Shown here in pieces: positions 11,678 through 23,417 of a stretch of DNA of 64,000 nucleotides. The DNA comes from Thermomucor indicae-seudaticae (lineage: Eukaryota; Mucoromycota; Mucoromycetes; Mucorales; Lichtheimiaceae). How positions within the stretch are numbered: position 1 is the stretch's first letter; every line of letters begins with the position of its first letter. The DNA is taken from NCBI GenBank assembly GCA_000787465.1, contig JSYX01000005.1, positions 1 to 64,000 on the forward strand. Reading direction: 5' to 3'. A program made the translations under genes and the position numbers. The notes beneath the pieces were generated by a model that was not told where the DNA came from, searched no databases, and saw only the letters and a program-made list of their open reading frames with translations.

Positions 11678-11779
11678 TATGCTTTCACCGACAAGATGTG
11701 TATAGTGAAAAGTAAAAGAAAGTAATATTCCTTTTTATCAGTGAACCGGTTTTGTACAAGTAGACGAATCGGAGAAATT

Positions 11780-12022
11780 ATGATGGCCTATGTCAAGTTT
11801 CTTCTACCCCTTATTTTTATAGCGTCACTAAGTGTGACTGACTTGAAAGAGCCCACTGCAGCTCTGGTCAATCTGAAATATAAGTCTACACCGATAATTG
11901 AAAAGAAATTAACCTCAAACAGCACCTGCTGGAATTCTTATTGTAAGTTGACAGGTCGAGCAGAGGATGTAGCTCCATATTGCATTGTAAATTTACTTGC
12001 GAGAATCTCTCTCCTTTTCTAA
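11780..12022 (+). CDS. Candidate small secreted peptide (hypothetical)
   Basis: An uninterrupted 80-codon frame beginning 'MMAYVKFLLPLIFIASLSV', a textbook signal-peptide shape (short charged start, long hydrophobic core, small residues before a polar region). The mature part is about 60 residues with three Cys ('TCWNSYC', 'APYC') and a hydrophobic end. It lies alone in a gene-poor interval 100 bp after a MITE. I do not recognise a family, there is no splice or homology support, and a chance frame is possible. Low confidence. Confidence 0.22.
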   Translation: MMAYVKFLLPLIFIASLSVTDLKEPTAALVNLKYKSTPIIEKKLTSNSTCWNSYCKLTGRAEDVAPYCIVNLLARISLLF

Positions 12023-13769
12023 AAAAAACTCGGTTTATGGTCACACTGGCTTTTGTCTAATGCTTGAGAAAGTGGGTCCACTGCATGGACTGCTTCTCTA
12101 CCTCTTCCTCGATTAAAAAAATGCCTCGGTAGTCTGAAGTGCGTGTGTAGCGGGACTCGAATCAATTTCGCCGCTATGGCCTGATTGTAATGTCAAGTGA
12201 AGGAGCCCTCCCCCAAATTTGGACTGCTTGCCAGTGACTCATTTTCTCGCTTTACAAAGGAGTCTGGCCTTGAACGCACCGAAATAGACCCCTCTATAGC
12301 CACAGTAAATATTGTGTACAGTACTATTCCTGCACGTTCAGCTCACATCTGTGATGGTGCGCAATGAATGTACTCAGATTCTTCTATAAGGAAGCAACAG
12401 ACTTCTTTGCAAATTTACCCAGGTCATGTCCCATGTTAAATCACGTATCTGTACTCGAATTTTTATGCTGCTTTTCCACAGAACTTCATGCCTATCATGC
12501 TGACTAGTAATCTCGTAAAATTAAGCAACATGGATACAAAACCGTGTTCACTGTTCTCATGGTGCGTGGAAGCAACTGTCGCGTATCCCAGTACCCATCA
12601 TAGTTCGTAGCCTAATCCAAGTGATTTAAAGTGGGGAAACCAAGACACTGACAATCGGCACTTGATTTGTGTAAAATAAGGGTATTCGTTGATTTTACGC
12701 GCGCAAGAATCGATTTCTTTTGGACTCCCTTTATTTTGTGCTCTCGATCTACGTAAAGCCTTGTTTTCTCAACACTTGCGAAAGTGAACTACCTAGCCAG
12801 TATGTGGGCAGGTATATCTGTCGGTTTCTCGATCAACGTGTTATAAGCAGTTATCTTTATGGGTAACGCAATTAAATCTGCTTTTCGGATATGAGTTGAC
12901 CAAAAAGTCCTTGTACGTTTGACATACAGACACGACATTTTTTCTCTGTGAAAGGAAAAATTTTTCCTGTAGAGTTCATTAAGGACTTTTTATGTCTAAG
13001 AAAAAATATTTATGCATTCCATATGCACTCTCCAGGACATAAACGTTTTGCTTTGGTTTTGTGCTGTCATCGCAATGTTGTCATCAAAGATAACGCTACA
13101 ACCCATAAACATGCGCCCTATGGTGAAATACAAGGCAAATTCAAATCCCGACTTTGATCAAATTTTGCGAAAACTACTCCTGAAATAATTTTTGCCCATT
13201 TTTGACAGCACGCCCTTGAAAATTTTTAGGGTGTTTTCCAGAGAACACCTTTATGGTTTCCTCAGAAATAATTTGCCTGCAAAGAATATGTCAAAGAAAA
13301 TGCTTCCCAGCAAAACTCAAAAGCTCGTGAGTGGTGCGGAGGTTAGAACGGACAGGAGGGGGGGAAATGGCTTGCAGGCTTTGTCAGGAGAGAGAAAAGG
13401 CATTTCCTAATAAAAATATGCAAAATTCGTTCATTCGCTGAAATTTTTGTACAGTCAAACCGTCCATATCACCTAGTCGTACCAGAACTTACACTGAAGA
13501 GAACATCAACTCTACATAAATGGTCATAAAATACGTATGACGAGCTAAAGAAAGTCTATTAAATGCCTTTGAGGGCAACATGTTTAGAATTTGAGTAGCA
13601 AGTGCCGTGAAACTTTAGACATTCCATGTAACTATTATGCTTATGGCACATAACGTCCTTGGATATTCAGCGCATATGCTTCTTGTAAGAAGTCTACATA
13701 TTTTCATTGCCAACGAAGCACGATAACGGTAGAAAACAAAAACGTATTCCAAATTAAACAAAAGGTATT

Positions 13770-15651
13770 TTATGTATCTTTTAATTCTTCTACTATAACT
13801 CTATTAAAGTCGTCCGGATTGTCTAAATACATGTGATGGCCTACAACATGGCAAGTCAGATATTGAAAATTAACTCAATCACGCACAAAATTGGCTATAC
13901 CTCCATCTGGGATGCGTATAACTTTAACAGGAACCTGCATATGCTTCTTTGCCTTTTCTGCCGCTTTATAATCCATCCAATCTAACAAAAAAGGATAAGC
14001 AAACAAGCTTGTGCGCTGTATGAAAAAGCACGTACCATTTTCACCGTACACAAAAATAGTAGGCATTTGTAGTTCAGGGAGACGGTGGATAAGAGGCCTT
14101 CGAGCATAAGCTCCCGGTGCCAAAATTGTCGCTAAGGCATACTCGCCTGATCCTTTAGACGAAGTAATATTGTATCTGCGACGCGTCAAAGTCGGTTAAA
14201 GCAAAGAGCGTATATAGCTCAAACCCCTCTCCCAAATATTTACAGATAATCGTAAAGATCATACTGTTCACCAAGGCTAAGGTGTGCAAACCTTCGCGAA
14301 GTATACCTGTTTACTAGGCTAACATCACTTTGTCAGAAAAGCCTCATACGAAGTATAAGAGAGTTCATGCGCTTTTACCTTGCACCGAACGGGCCGCTTA
14401 AACGCACGATACTCATTGGTGTCACGTTGCGCTCCCATAAGTATCGAGCCCAGTTAGGAATTCGCCTCGCTGGGGGTTGTGGTGGACTAGAGGTTGGCGA
14501 CTGCGGTACTTCTTGCTTCATAGCAGCTTCACCCGACGCCGGATTGGCTTGCATGGCTGCACTTAACTCCGAGGCTTCACTACTCACAACCTGTTGCGGA
14601 GTGGCTCCTTCTTCAGCCGGTTGCGGTCCAAGCTCCGGAGGTCGCTCAGCAATTCCAGCTAAGAAGTATTGCATAAGATTAATGCACAATAGCCGAGCGT
14701 TTTATCATACCTGGCGAGACCAGAATAAGTTTTTCTACACGCTGGGGATATTTAAGCGCATAGCATGTAACAAAGTAACCTCCCATAGAATGACCCATTA
14801 ACGTCATGCTTTCCAGCCCAACGCGCTTTCTCCAGTCTTCCAAAGACTCGACGAAATGGGTCTCCACCTTACGCGCAGAATGTTAGCAAACCGAAGCTAT
14901 ATTAACGCCTTGCAGCTCTCGCATACTTCATCAATGGTTTCATCCCAGGATTGATTTGGTTTTCGGAAAATGGTCCATGTTGGCCTCGAGCTGCGGCCCA
15001 TTCCAAGCCAATCTAGCATGACTGTTAGCTTGCTTTTCCATTGCTGAAATGCAAGAGGCAAAAATTTACCTAAGGCAAAGATGCGCCATCCAGCCATTTG
15101 ACCAAGAGCATAATAATTTCTATCCGTCACGTAATCGTGTGAGGCAGGAGCTATTCTTTGGTCTTCGAATATTCATATAAAGCACAAACCTATAAAAGAA
15201 ACCAAGTCCTAACAACGGTTTAGAGCTTGGTTATATACACCAAAAATACAAACTTGTTTTTTTAGCACTGACCAGCGCCGTAACCATGGCACATGACCAG
15301 ATTCCGCTGCGTCGATTGACGGTCATTTTCGATGACTTCCATTCCACTGTCCTGCTGCAAGACAAACGGAGCACCGGACTCGTTGTTGTTGTTATTATCA
15401 CCCGATCGAAGATAAAGCGTGTTGACGAATCGCTCTTCTTTGACATTCTTCTTTTCCATCGTAGCTGCATCGTCATTCAGCGGAACTTTGACAAGGCTAC
15501 CAACGAGAGGTTTGGCATCTGCATCGGTTGGCGAATCTTCGCTGATGCGATTTAAGAGCCGTGCTTCGGCGATGGCCGATGTACGATCGGATCGTTGCCA
15601 CCAGGTTCGCAAGAAATTTAGACCTGACGTTGGCGGGATGACCGGATCCAT
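13770..15651 (-). CDS. Alpha/beta hydrolase, ABHD4/ABHD5 (CGI-58) family
   Basis: Ten exons sum to 446 codons (445 residues) in frame. Order of motifs: oxyanion region 'MCHGYGAGLGFF', 'LDWLGMGRSSRP', 'FVESLEDWRKR', nucleophile elbow 'LMGHSMGGYF', 'YALKYPQRVEKLILVSP', then a lid containing a long Pro/Ala/Glu-rich insert (about residues 240-300) absent from animal homologues, 'PTIFVYGEN', 'DWMDY', and 'GGHHMYLDNPDDF', which gives the catalytic His and the HX4D acyltransferase motif. Members hydrolyse or acylate lysophospholipids; yeast Ict1 is related. Exon 2 is only 19 nt (15190-15208) yet is needed to complete 'GYGAGLGFFYR'. The start at 15651 is the first convincing ATG; an upstream exon cannot be excluded. 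Confidence 0.85.
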
Positions 15652-16534
15652 TGGGATCAACCGAAAACGAAAGACAGGGGTCCGTAACAACTTCAGAGTA
15701 TTCGTTGATAAGAGCTGCTATGCTTCGATGACGAATGCTACCCATATTTGGATGTAAGGTTTGACTCATGCAAGTCTCCGTTCGGGTCAATCGGGACAGA
15801 TTTCCGCCGATCCCTGCACTGTTTCTCACCATGGATATATCCTTTGGATGTGTGAGAGTATCGCTCTGTCAGACAAATTCTTGCGTTTTCTAGGTCAAGT
15901 ATATCTGTTCTTAAGGCCAAATACCGCAAACTATTCATGAACGTATATGTATACCTACTCGAAGACGAAATATCGTACCTTAGCAAATTGATTTCATTCA
16001 GGAATACCGGAAAAAGAAATCAAGTGCCCGAGCTTAATATCATCAAATACGAACCAAGACCCCGAATATGGACTCGATGGCGCGATTTGATACGATAGAA
16101 CAACGGTTCTCAGCTTGGGGAAGCCATTAATGGCGAACGTCGCGGCTGAGAATGATCACGCCGGAAGCGGAGAATACTTCTTGTTCGATCAACTTCTTCT
16201 AAACTGACTTCTTATATCATATGTTATGTTGGGTAAAATCGACCCATATGCAAACAGAAAACCGTGTGCTTCTCATATACATAAACGTTCAGAATTATGA
16301 CGGTAAACGATTGCCTTTAACGTCAACAGAAAGTAGACAAGTCAGAGAGAGAGAAAGGGATGACCCAGTTTCTCGGCAAAAGCCTTTCACGATCGTCTAT
16401 CTGTATTTTTAGAACTTAGGCTCAGCAGGTTATAAAAAATCACACCACTGTATTGTTGTATTACTCTTCTTTCTTTATATAACAAAGCTGGTTTCCCCCT
16501 TACACTCTTTCTTGTCAACCATAGAATACTTCGA
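15652..16534. other. Divergent intergenic promoter region
   Basis: About 880 bp between the hydrolase start (minus) and the oxidase start (plus), so it should carry both promoters. A TATA box lies close to the oxidase side. Frames inside it are short and have no supported splice partners; I see no gene. Confidence 0.5.
16476..16482 (+). promoter_or_regulatory. TATA box of the copper-radical oxidase gene
   Basis: TATATAA sits 53 bp before the ATG at 16535, followed by a pyrimidine-rich stretch. It is the only such motif near this start and is the expected kind of strong TATA promoter for a regulated secreted oxidase. Confidence 0.5.
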
Positions 16535-18414
16535 ATGAGGTCCCTAGTCTGGTACTCCATTGGTGCCCTGGCATCAGTAATGCTGCTTGGCCTGGGTACC
16601 GAAGCCCAAGACTCGCCATTCCACTTTGCCCAACCGCAAACGTTTTTCTCGCCGTATGCAAAGACTGGAAAAATGGAGCAAATTGGTCGCACCGGGGTTT
16701 CTGCTATGCATGCGGTTCTTTTAAAGTAACATAATTTTGAACATTGCAGTAATGACCTGATGACTAATTTACCGCAATTTCAGTGAGAAGAAAATCCTAA
16801 TCATCGATAAAGGTATGGAAAAAGAAGCAACCTTATCGTTGTCAGCATTTGTGTCGTAACAAAAGGTCATTTGTTATTTGTATAGCTGAATGGAATGAAG
16901 CACAGTTCGACTCGGGACAAAGTGCCTGGTCCGTCGAATACGACATTGAAACCAACACATACCGACTACTGCCCCTGGAAACAAACACTTTCTGCTCTGC
17001 CGGCGGTTTCCTTGGCAACGGCACTTTTATTAGCACCGGTGGCGGTGAAAGACAGGGCAGAACGTGGAAAGCGGATCCGGGCTGGCAGTCGATCCGTCAT
17101 TACAATCCTTGCACGGACGGTACCTGTGAATGGAGCGAATACAAGACCGGACGCATGGTATACAACCGATGGTATCCTACAGCCGAGCAGCTTCCAGAGG
17201 GCGACCTGTTTATTCTTGGCGGATCATTGAAAGGAGCTGCAGTCAATCGAGACGAAATCAATGTGCCGTCTTATGAATTTTGGCCTCCTCGAACAGAAGG
17301 AGTAGTCGATTTCCCGTTCCTCAATGAAACAATGCCATATAACTTGTATGTCTCCTTCTCGATTTTAAAGAACCCATCATGGCTGACTGACTGACTGACT
17401 TCCCGGGGTGCGGGGAACTCGGCTAGATATCCGTTCGTGTTCGTTCTCCCGGACGGTAATCTGTTCATCTTTGCCAACAAGCAATCCATCATTTTCAACT
17501 ACAACGAGAACAAAATCGTGAAACGACTTCCAGACATTCCTGGCGTTCCACGTTCATATCCACTTACGAGCGGTGCAGTGATGCTGCCTCTTGATCCCGC
17601 CAAAAACTACACCGTCGAAATTCTGATCTGCGGTGGCTCGGAGCGGATGAAAAACGACGCCAAAGCCGACGCGACCTGTGGACGCATCAATCTTAGTGAT
17701 GAAAACCCGAAATGGGAAATGGACACCTTTGTGTATCCGCGCCTTATGCCTGACGGCGTCCTTCTTCCAGATGGTACAGTGCTTTGGGTGAATGGCTGCC
17801 AGAGAGGCTGGGCAGGCTACAATGGACGCAACCACGACCCTACGTTTGATCCCGTCCTTTATGATCCTGACCAAAAGCTGGGTCATCGCTGGACGACTGG
17901 GCTGGCAAACACAGACATTGCTCGCATGTACCATTCGGTGGCTCTTACGCTGCCTGACGGACGCGTCTGGATTGCAGGCTCCAATAACGTCTCGCCGCCA
18001 GATATCCTGGCCGAATACCCCACTGAATTCCGTGTTGAATATTTCTCTCCTCCCTATTTGTTCAAGAGTGCAACCCGTCCCTTGATTTCTCATGTCCCTC
18101 GCGTCGTCACTTATGGCCAAACGTTCAATGTCCTGATGAACTTGGGTGATCTTGTACAGGCCAGCAGTGACCCAGAAATCAAGGTAGCCATCTTGAGACC
18201 TGGTTTCAGCACTCACTCTCTGCACATGTCGCAACGCTACGTGATTTTGCGTCACCATGTTGCCGAGGACCTCCAATCTGTCACCCTAGAAGCCCCGCCC
18301 AATGCTAACATCTTCCCTCCTGGCTCTGGTTTCCTCTTTTTAGTCTGTAACGGTATCCCATCCAAGGGAACTGAAATCTTTGTCGAGCGCGATGTTGCTG
18401 ACTTGAAGATTTAA
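16535..18414 (+). CDS. Secreted copper-radical oxidase (glyoxal/galactose oxidase type, AA5)
   Basis: Four exons (16535-16725, 16784-16812, 16886-17345, 17427-18414) give 555 residues. It begins with a signal peptide ('LASVMLLGLGTEAQ'). The glyoxal oxidase N-terminal beta-propeller follows, with the radical-site residues visible: Cys in 'NTFCSAGGF' and Tyr in 'YNRWYPT' (the Cys-Tyr cofactor pair), the axial Tyr-His in 'RMYHSVAL', and the copper His in 'THSLHMSQR' of the C-terminal DUF1929 immunoglobulin-like domain. Such enzymes oxidise aldehydes or alcohols and make hydrogen peroxide outside the cell. The substrate cannot be read from sequence. The C-terminus lacks a GPI signal. Confidence 0.92.
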
Positions 18415-18518
18415 AGTGATTTTTGTCTCAAAATAATAGAATAAAAACCATTATGATAGAAGCTAGCGTATTATAATCATCTAACTTCCCTTTGCCAAGT
18501 CGTAAAGTACCCTCAGTC

Positions 18519-19804
18519 TTACGTATTATCGGTGCCGCTGCTGCGAACACCGCCATCATGAATGATAAATTCACAACCTGACCGAGGAACCAAGGGCGAA
18601 AATTCAACAAAGAGTGCACGCCGAGTCGGCATATTGTCCATCATGGGTGTCCTTGCCAATCGAATCCGTGTGTTGACTGCATTCGACCATGAGGCGCCCA
18701 GAATCGGCTTTTTGATTAATGATGGCCAATACAGACCAAGTGGTATCCTCTGAACACCACCACCGCCAACCAAGTTGAAATCCATCCAGGCCTCTACTAG
18801 CTCGGGAGGTAACGCATTCGGGTTCGACAGATTTGCTGTCAAAGTCAACGGTATGTCCGCAACCTGATTGACAGTCACGATGGCTATGTGATGTTCGTAC
18901 GCCAGCTTCTTGAGTCGAAGTCCTAGCTCGCAAATCTCTGTCATTCTCTCGAATCTGTTTTTGTCCTCGAGTCCTTCGCCACGATACGTCGCGCTGATAG
19001 AGTCAATAACGACAAGGCGAATCTTTTTGTGCCGAGAGAGCAACACGTTGAGGTGATACCCAATGACTCGGTATTGCGTCTCGCGGTCCGTCAGTTGCAT
19101 CGTATGGATAGACGACTTGACCGTGGCAGGATCCATGTCGTACTCTTGACAGAATGGGACGACCATTTGGTTGAGTCGTTTTGTTGGAAACTTGCCTTCA
19201 CTGTGCAAATACGCGGCACCTATTCAGCCTTTTAGTAACCAGTCAGCCCATACACGTCAAAAGATGTTGCGTCCTTACTTCCACCTAAACCACCCTTTTC
19301 TACTGGTCTTTGGACTGCAAGACATAGCTGAAGGCATAACTGTGTTTTTCCTGATGAACTAATAAACGGCAGAACTTTAGCAGCTTTCCTTCATGCTGAT
19401 ACCCTGTTTTTCTTTACCTTTCACCAGTTACTTCAGTTATCGAGCCCAAAGGGATCCCACCACCCAATACTTTATCAATCCCGGGATCGCCAGTACTTAG
19501 TGTCGACAAAGGAGGATCCATCACTACCGACCAGCCTGTCTGATGTCTGCTTTGCCACGAATAGACTTGATTGGCAGCAGCATCCAATAATGTGTTGGCG
19601 TCATTCTCATTGATCGACAGCGCTTTTCTTATTTCCGGGATGGACCGCGTCAGCAGATCTGCAGTAGAATCTAGACCGGCTATAGTAGTGACAACCAGTC
19701 AGTGGGGGAGAGGAACAGTAGCTGTAGAATGCGACAAATGAAATGCAGAAGAAACCTTTTTCAAGCTTCTCGGAGAGACCCAGGCGCGCGGCGGCTTCCT
19801 CCAT
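18519..19804 (-). CDS. RAD51 paralogue (XRCC3/Rad57-like recombinase)
   Basis: Four exons (19804-19756, 19679-19418, 19358-19279, 19219-18519) give 363 residues. After 'GIDKVLGGGIPLGSITEVTG' comes Walker A 'GESSSGKTQ', then 'YLHSEGKFPTKRL', Walker B 'IRLVVIDSIS', and 'IVTVNQV'. The end 'SGCEFIIHDGGV' matches the RAD51 family tail. The position of 'HSEGKFP' after Walker A is typical of XRCC3 and Rad57, which act with RAD51C/Rad55 to load Rad51. The N-terminal HhH-like region is short, as in paralogues. Start ATG 19804 is the first that fits the exon 1 frame. Which of the two orthologues it is needs a tree. Confidence 0.83.
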
Positions 19805-20250
19805 TCCATCGCTTTTGAATGCTGCTTGATTTCTAAGCGTAAAAGCGAAGACAGCTGGATTTCAACCTGGAGAGAAATTCGCGTCTTTGCATACAGGGAC
19901 GAGTTCTATCACATCAAGCAAACGATCAGTTCTCAAGACGGACACTAGCTTTCGTCGCTACAGCAGCAGGATGCTTAAAAGTGTTTAACATGTTACTGGA
20001 AGACCGAGATATTACAATGAAGTAATCAAGGATTATGAGTACGTGCTTCTGTAACTAGAGACGTAGTGTTCCACGGGTACACGCAGTAAACAAACTTCAT
20101 GAATAACAAAAGTCTCGGTAACCACCGTTAAATCCATCTTCCCAAGCAAGCTCAGGCACTCCCAACAATACATACAATATGCGATCATAATACGCTCCAA
20201 GAACAGCTTTAATTAACGACACAGGACAAACCACCAGTAACCTAGTAAAT
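19805..20250. other. Short intergenic region
   Basis: About 445 bp upstream of the RAD51 paralogue start and downstream of the eL31 stop. It should hold the paralogue promoter and the eL31 3' UTR. No coding signal or recognisable regulatory motif was found. Confidence 0.5.
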
Positions 20251-20819
20251 CTACTCATCGTCGACAACGGTCGTCTCCAAGCCTATATACAATGGACAAC
20301 AAAACGTATTAGTAAAAAGGAGTGTTTTTGATACGCTTCACAGATAGGAGAACAAGCCCCCCATGGGGGGATCTCTCTCTCCAACCTCTCGCGTTTTCAA
20401 CCGCCAGAAGTCAATGACTACTGGACGGCGTATAACGAACAAAAGGGGTGCCAAAAATAGTCAAACCCAGGAAGAAAGAAAAGTAGCATACCTTTAAAGC
20501 TGGTGACGGGAACATAGCTGACGTACGAGTAAAGCTTGTGTTTGGCATCTTCGTCATCGTTACGCTTACGAGCAATACGGACACGAATGCGGCGAGGGAC
20601 ATTACGAATACCGCGAGCCCACAGGGCCTTGTTCAATGCAGGATCAATACGAACGTCCTCTGTGCCCATTGCCTTCTGGGCAAACGCCTTGACGGCCTTC
20701 ACGGCAGTTGGGGTGCGTTTTTTGAATGAGCGGCCATGGACGAGCTTGTGCAGATGAATGGTGTACTCGCGGGTGACGACGTCAGAGAGAGTAGAACGCT
20801 TGGTGGTGGTTTTCGACAT
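20251..20819 (-). CDS. RPL31: 60S ribosomal protein eL31
   Basis: Two exons (20819-20492 and 20282-20251) encode 119 residues. The whole protein reads as eL31: '[14 protein letters not shown]', '[12 protein letters not shown]', '[17 protein letters not shown]', '[14 protein letters not shown]', '[15 protein letters not shown]'. eL31 sits near the exit tunnel of the large subunit. The intron (209 bp) is the longest in this part of the window, as often seen in ribosomal protein genes, and it leaves only ten codons in the last exon. Length and sequence are normal. Confidence 0.97.
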
Positions 20820-22664
20820 GATTACTGCTTTTTTGCTGATAGGATGATTAGACCAAACGGATGGATGGATGGACCTGATGGATTAATTTACCTTGGTGTG
20901 GATGGAAGGGAGAGAGATATCGAAGGATTGAACCACGGAGCTTCAAGGACAGCGATCTGGGAATTTTAGGGGCACGCTATGATGAAAGAAGGAAACTTCA
21001 AATGGTAAGGCATACATATCTGAGCGCGCGACAGTTGTAGTGATCTACTGCATACAAGTTCTGCGTGTCATGTTAATGGCGCTTAGAGAGGTCTTCATAG
21101 TCCGGCATATCTACCCAATCATTTACGGTCACTGTCATAATTTCGTTAGACGGTCTCGCGACTCCTTGCCTTTTAAAACGAGTTTTTCATCATGAGAGCT
21201 CTGGTATGACACTTAATTCTACTTAAAATCACTGTATGCAGTGTCATACAGCGTTCATAATTGCAGTAAGTCATCTTCCAATAAGGATTGGGATGTCCTC
21301 GCGGGGTTTATCTCCAGAATTTGGGAAGTGTGCACCGATATTCCTGTGAGTTCTCGCTCCTTCTAATCATCGTTTCTTGTGCATATTTCGAGCGAATCAG
21401 CGCTCATCACGTCTTCTTTTAGCCAAAAAATGATCCTAACGTTTGCGGGGTCTACTGTCTTCCAAGGAAGAAGCAAGTGACATCAAAAAACATATCCACA
21501 CCAAAAGAGAAAGCGATCTGGCTGCGTTAAGCAGCAAGCAAAAATTCCAGGACTGGCGCAGCATAGGTCTGCATTTACTATCTGATCATTGACCATCTTT
21601 CGTGAGAAAAATATGGAACTACAACGTCCTGCCCCCCGGTGCGAAGCTAAAATTGGGCTGATCGGTCCGTCTTAACAGTATTATTCCAACCTGATTTTCC
21701 TGAATGTCTTGTTGTATATATATCCTCCAAACCGAATATAAACGAGGCGCTCTATAGCCAACAACACTGAAAGCTTTTGGATGACACGTGGGATCCAGTT
21801 TTGCCAAGAATCACATGAAACAGACAAGTTGCAATGAAAATTGATGCTGACATCATCAGACCGTATAAAATGGACCACAAAGCAAATTTTTTGCTCCGCT
21901 ACTAGATGTCTGCAATGGACGGGGACATTCATATGCATAGCATTTCGTACCTGGCAACAATGGTCGAAAACTTCGTCTACGAATCTAGGATACTCTAGTT
22001 CCCGTCTAGTGATCATCCTGGATTCATGAAAAGATTTCTGCAATATAAAGTGATTGAAATGTGCGCAAATTATTTTTTTGCAGAAAAAGCAAGACACCCC
22101 TAATTTAAGGAAAGGAGTAAATTTCCCGTTAAAATTTTTCGACGCGCCCCTGATTTTTGTTCATTTCTCTTTTTTTTTTTACCTCACCCCGTTTCTGAAC
22201 AATGGATCAAAATTAAATGCATGCCACTAGTACTTTTGTTTGGTAAACAGCTTTCCATGAGAAAGTATTAAAATTTATAACTTGTGAGCGCAACAAGCCC
22301 AGTGCTTGCGAAACCAGATACTACGTTAGAACAAAAAGCAAAGATGTAAAGTATTTTCTCTAGAACTCGCTCGAAAGTAGAAAATCAATGGTGGACCTTG
22401 TGCATTTAAGGAAATACTAACCCCGTTTCTTCTGGATCGTTTATTTCGCTTGTTTCCTTTACGCGAGTTTTAGCAGCACTGAAGAACCCTGGACATTGTC
22501 CTGCAATACATGGCGCAGCTATACGCTATTCGGTCTAAATCCTATCTGAAAGTGGACTATTACAGACATCGGTGGACCGGAAAGCGCTATACATGTCTTT
22601 GGATAAGGTTATTAGATATAAAGACATCCTTATAAAAAGATCGCATCCAAGATTCCGATCACTA
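20820..22664. other. Gene-poor intergenic region
   Basis: About 1.85 kb, AT-rich, between two minus-strand genes. The part next to 20,820 holds the eL31 promoter. A 138-codon minus frame at 21,681-22,097 and short coding-like patches at 21,280-21,530 have no recognisable motif and no consistent splicing, so they may be remains of old genes or chance. I see no supported gene. Confidence 0.45.
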
Positions 22665-23417
22665 TCACTCGCTCTTTGCCGCCATTTTCTTGACATCTCG
22701 CAGAATCAAACCAGAAAGAATAGCACGGTGTGAATGAATCATGAGCGCAATCGGAATAACAACCCAAAGACCGTTAAAGAACTAAACAGAGAGAGAGAGC
22801 GTTAGGTTTTGCATCGACCGCAAACAGTTTGCGAATTTACCCAAAGATATACGTAGAAATGTAACCAATTGCTTGTATTCAGGTACGGTGAACCCGTGAG
22901 CCACTCGGGGCAAAAGGTCAGCCAGCCACCATAGAGCTCTGCCACCGAAACGACAGTGATCCAATAATGGCGGGCGCTATCATCCTTGGCCAGCAGATAA
23001 AGAATGTAGACGCATAGTGCGCCAACACCGAACACGGTTAGAATCTCGAGGGCAACAATGGTCGGATCAGCGAATCCCCATCGAGCGTCGGCTTTGGCGT
23101 ACTCTTGCCCTATCCATTGCCATGAGTGCACATGTTCAAACACACACAGAGATTGGGGGGAAGCACTCGTTACATAGTAAAGCAAACATATCCGTGCCGG
23201 TGTTGACTGTCCGACCCATGACACTGTGGTAGACAAAGGAACCTTCCAGGATAAAATGGGTCAAGGCATCGAATGCGAACCAGACAAATGACGCGCGATC
23301 GACAAGGCTCGAATGCGACGGTAAAAGTACACGAGAGCCGACATATGCGACTGCAAGTAGACCCGCTACACCGAGCAGCGAGTAAATAGTTACTTGATCA
23401 ATTAATGGAGTGTCCAT
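22665..23417 (-). CDS. EXPERA-domain sterol isomerase, EBP (emopamil-binding protein) type
   Basis: Three exons (23417-23174, 23109-22841, 22781-22665) give 209 residues with several hydrophobic helices. EBP-like blocks: 'DALTHFILEGSFVYH' (the H..E cluster of the active site), 'WQEYAKADARWGFADP' (compare 'WKEYAKGDSR' in animal EBP), 'TVVSVAELYGGWL', 'NWLHFYVYLWFFNGLWVVIP', and a basic ER-type tail ('KKMAAKSE'). EBP is the C8-C7 (delta8-delta7) sterol isomerase of animals and plants. Most fungi use the unrelated ERG2 for this step. The relation to EBP is clear from pattern; enzyme activity is inferred. Confidence 0.85.

Larger units (their letters stand above)
11200..13769. other. Gene-poor intergenic region
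   Basis: About 2.6 kb between two minus-strand genes. It contains a pogo-like MITE (11592-11677), a short open frame that could encode a secreted peptide (11780-12022), and AT-rich sequence without coherent exons. Near 13,451 a 'TACAGTCAAACC' string resembles the terminal repeat of pogo/Tigger transposons, but I found no matching opposite end. Short reading frames at 12,948-13,410 lack splice partners and family motifs. Confidence 0.45.

Noticed and set aside
12140..12170. tRNA B-box-like 'GATTCGAGTCCC' on the minus strand
   Set aside because: No matching A-box or acceptor stem at tRNA spacing; the flanks cannot fold into a cloverleaf.
17554..18276. 240-codon open frame antisense to the oxidase gene
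   Set aside because: It lies wholly inside a well-supported exon in the opposite direction and has no motif; typical shadow frame.
21681..22097. 138-codon minus-strand frame in the 20.8-22.7 kb gene-poor stretch
   Set aside because: AT-rich, no start context, no recognisable motif, and rival frames on the other strand look equally plausible.
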